Positions 9,157 to 10,552 of a stretch of 10,552 nucleotides of DNA are shown here, piece by piece. The number at the start of each line of letters is the position of its first letter. Within the stretch, counting starts at the first letter, position 1. The DNA is from Rhodothermaceae bacterium (lineage in GTDB: Bacteria; Bacteroidota; Rhodothermia; Rhodothermales; JAHEMB01). A model generated the notes under the pieces. The model was not told where the DNA came from, searched no databases, and saw only the letters and a list, made by a program, of their open reading frames with translations. The stretch covers positions 1 to 10,552 of the forward strand of contig JAHEMB010000064.1 of NCBI GenBank assembly GCA_024643915.1, written 5' to 3'. Position numbers and translations under genes: made by a program.

Positions 9157-9576
9157 ATGGAGCAGGAAAAGCTGGACAGGAAAAACAACTCGGAAGCGGC
9201 GGCGCGCACCCTCTGCGAGAGCGTCGAACGGCTGTTTGCGGAGAAGACGCCGCGCGAGGAAGGCATCGTCGTGCAGGTGGAGCGCGGCGACCAATCCGGC
9301 TACGCCGAGGGCGAGGGCAGCCGGTGTGCCCTCGTCTTCCACCTCCCCGATGGCGTACAAATGGAGGGCTTCCTGCAAGTGGAAAACACGGGCGGCAACG
9401 TCTATGAGGTCCACGCCGGCATCGCCACGCGCGAGGCCGCCTTCAACCTCAGCCTGCCCGAGCCTGGCCACGGCAGCGACCCGAAGTTCAGCGACCAGAT
9501 CTGGGCCTTCTTCCTCGAAGAGATCGAGCGCACCGCCGGCGTCCGCCACCTCCAGGCCAGCACCGACGCTTTGTGA
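9157..9576 (+). CDS. Conserved-looking hypothetical protein linked to the GH13 gene, 139 aa
   Basis: I do not recognise this family. It is acidic and soluble, with no signal peptide or membrane segment. Residues 1-32 are helical and charged (MEQEKLDRKNNSEAAARTL onward). The middle looks like a small beta fold (GIVVQVERG, then RCALVFHLPDGVQMEGFLQV, then VYEVHAGI). A final helix (SDQIWAFFLEEIERTAG, about 111-127) follows. Third positions are as GC-rich as in the GH13 gene, which supports a real coding region. The ATG is preceded by GAGAGAAG with a 6-nt spacer overlapping the GH13 stop, and the gap is only 12 nt, so translational coupling is likely. A role as an accessory or regulator of the GH13 enzyme is inferred from linkage alone. 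Only two Cys (20 and 57), no metal-binding motif. Confidence 0.82.
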   Translation: MEQEKLDRKNNSEAAARTLCESVERLFAEKTPREEGIVVQVERGDQSGYAEGEGSRCALVFHLPDGVQMEGFLQVENTGGNVYEVHAGIATREAAFNLSLPEPGHGSDPKFSDQIWAFFLEEIERTAGVRHLQASTDAL

Positions 9577-9753
9577 CTGGGGGGGTCGGGGAGTCGAAGA
9601 TAAAAGCATAGAGGGGTGGCAATCGCTGGCTCTCCCTCTCTCCGGCTCTCCCTTTCTCCCACTCATAAACGTAACCTCCGGCGGGCCGGCCCCGTAGGGC
9701 TGAGAGATCGTTTCTCTTCCAAACGCCCAAATCTCCCACCCGGGTCGCCCGCC
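9577..9753. other. Low-complexity intergenic gap before the SYGD-repeat gene
   Basis: The 177 nt contain a G-run (GGGGGGTCGGGGAG, from about 9579), an AT-rich patch (AAGATAAAAGCATAG, about 9597-9611), a two-unit pyrimidine repeat at 9628-9659 and a GGCGGGCCGGCCCC palindrome-like stretch near 9678-9692. The GATAAAAGC patch could contribute to a promoter, but no paired -35 is convincing. No terminator with a T-run is visible after the 139-aa gene. No Shine-Dalgarno lies before the downstream ATG. Confidence 0.5.
9628..9659 (+). repeat. Two-unit 16-bp tandem pyrimidine repeat, copy B of dispersed repeat
   Basis: GGCTCTCCCTCTCTCC (9628-9643) is followed directly by GGCTCTCCCTTTCTCC (9644-9659), identical at 15 of 16 positions. 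The second unit with its left flank matches the reverse complement of 6096-6117 at 18 of 22 bases. It lies between the 139-aa gene and the SYGD-repeat gene, pyrimidine-rich on the coding strand, the same relative orientation as copy A. Confidence 0.65.
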
Positions 9754-10552
9754 ATGAGAAAACCTGTCCTGTTCCTCCTCTCCGCCCTGGTTGTGCTGCT
9801 CGTGCTCAACTTTGGCAAGGCCGTCTACGGCTCCTTCTTCTCGCACGACGAGATGGAGCACGTGCATGAATCTGCGCACGAGCACGCCACGCACCATGAG
9901 GCCCGCCACGAGGAAGAGCGCCGCGTCGAACGCCGCGTCCACATGAGTTACGGCGACGATACGGTGATCGACCAGCGCTTCAAGGTTGCTGAAGGCAGCC
10001 GGCTCGACGTGGATGTGGCCTTTGCCGATGTGGTGCTGGAAACCGGCAGCAGCGACGAGGCCCATGTTCAGGTGACCCTCGACGGGCGCGACCTGGCGCA
10101 GGCGCGCGAGATGTTCGAGGCGATGCAGTGGCAGGTGAAGCAGGACGGCGACGTGATCCGCGTCAAGGCCGAATCCCTCCCGGACCGGATGCGCAAGCGC
10201 AACAACTGGAAGAAGATGCCGGAGATCGTCCTGCGCATCCAGCTTCCCGAACGCTTCGACATCTCTCTCCACACCTCCTACGGCGACATCGCCGCCGAGC
10301 GCTTCGAGGGCATTGTGGAACTGGGCACGAGCTACGGCGATATGTCCGTCGAGTCGCTGCGCGGCGAGGCCCTGTCGGTGAAGACATCCTACGGCGACAT
10401 CCAGGCCAGGAGCTTGCAGGGAGACGACGTGCTCGTCCATACCTCCTACGGCGACATCAACCTGGGCAGCATCGCCGGCAATGCCATCGAGATCCACACC
10501 TCCTATGGCGATGTGGATGTGGATGAGATCGACGGCGCGGCTGACCTTTCGA
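9754..10552 (+). CDS. Secreted or membrane-anchored SYGD-repeat protein (DUF4097-like), 3' end beyond the window
   Basis: 266 codons are visible and the frame is still open at the window end. Residues 4-20 are a hydrophobic signal or anchor (VLFLLSALVVLLVLNF) after MRKP, so the rest is predicted to be outside the cytoplasm. A His/Glu-rich linker follows at 31-63, with nine His (31, 36, 38, 42, 44, 47, 48, 52, 63) and many Glu. A mixed domain spans about 70-172. Then come five repeats of about 19 residues, each starting (T)SYGD(I/M/V), at T174, T192, T211, T230 and T249. A lone SYGD also occurs at 65-68. The pattern matches the stacked beta-strand repeats of DUF4097/putative-adhesin proteins, where TSSGD is more usual than TSYGD. 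Start ATG 9754 is chosen because it opens directly into the hydrophobic segment. Function unknown; an envelope or envelope-stress role is the family-based guess. The His-rich linker suggests metal binding, unproven. Confidence 0.88.
   Translation, partial: MRKPVLFLLSALVVLLVLNFGKAVYGSFFSHDEMEHVHESAHEHATHHEARHEEERRVERRVHMSYGDDTVIDQRFKVAEGSRLDVDVAFADVVLETGSSDEAHVQVTLDGRDLAQAREMFEAMQWQVKQDGDVIRVKAESLPDRMRKRNNWKKMPEIVLRIQLPERFDISLHTSYGDIAAERFEGIVELGTSYGDMSVESLRGEALSVKTSYGDIQARSLQGDDVLVHTSYGDINLGSIAGNAIEIHTSYGDVDVDEIDGAADLS

Noticed and set aside
9133..10497. Minus-strand open frame of 454 codons opposite the 139-aa and SYGD-repeat genes
   Set aside because: It crosses a low-complexity gap and lies antisense to two genes with clear starts, a signal segment and protein repeats.

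Overview
The window looks like ordinary chromosomal DNA from a high-GC member of the Bacteroidota/Rhodothermota side of the tree, most likely a Rhodothermia-type organism. This placement is inference. It rests on three things seen here: the MacB/FtsX-type permease N-termini of the 'YLLVALRNLRRHR...NVFGLAVGM' kind, which are typical of tandem permease sets in that group; weak or absent Shine-Dalgarno sequences before most genes; and intergenic gaps filled with short reiterated words while the coding DNA is conventional. There is no rRNA, tRNA, CRISPR, transposase, integrase or phage gene.

Layout. Positions 1-7078 are read on the minus strand and 7294-10552 on the plus strand, with a divergent gap at 7079-7293. 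Minus-strand genes, in transcriptional order, are: a 48-aa lmo0937-family membrane protein (7078-6932), a 3-methyladenine DNA glycosylase (6897-6238), a gap carrying an octamer tandem repeat, alanyl-tRNA synthetase alaS (5988-3037), a possible 116-aa small protein (3014-2664), a full-length MacB/FtsX-type ABC permease (2580-196), and the first 23 codons of a second permease of the same family, cut by the window edge (71-1). Plus-strand genes are: a CBM48-GH13 alpha-glucan-active enzyme (7294-9144), a closely linked 139-aa protein of unknown function (9157-9576), and a secreted or anchored protein with five SYGD repeats of about 19 residues (9754 to beyond the window end).

Functionally the window is a mixture. 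It holds translation (alaS), base-excision repair (Mpg), alpha-glucan metabolism (GH13 plus its small partner), an ABC export/efflux-type permease pair, and an envelope protein of the DUF4097-like type. I see no convincing new multi-gene system. The items most worth a second look are the reiterated intergenic sequences (three gaps, three word types, one shared between two gaps in the same orientation relative to transcription), the His-rich linker plus SYGD-repeat protein, the unassigned 139-aa protein beside the GH13 enzyme, the 116-aa ORF with the best ribosome-binding site in the window, and an insertion of about 50-60 residues in AlaRS.

Two start sites were corrected against the longest open frames. 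alaS starts at 5988, because the 70 preceding codons translate the octamer repeat. The permease starts at ATG 2580 rather than the upstream TTG 2634.
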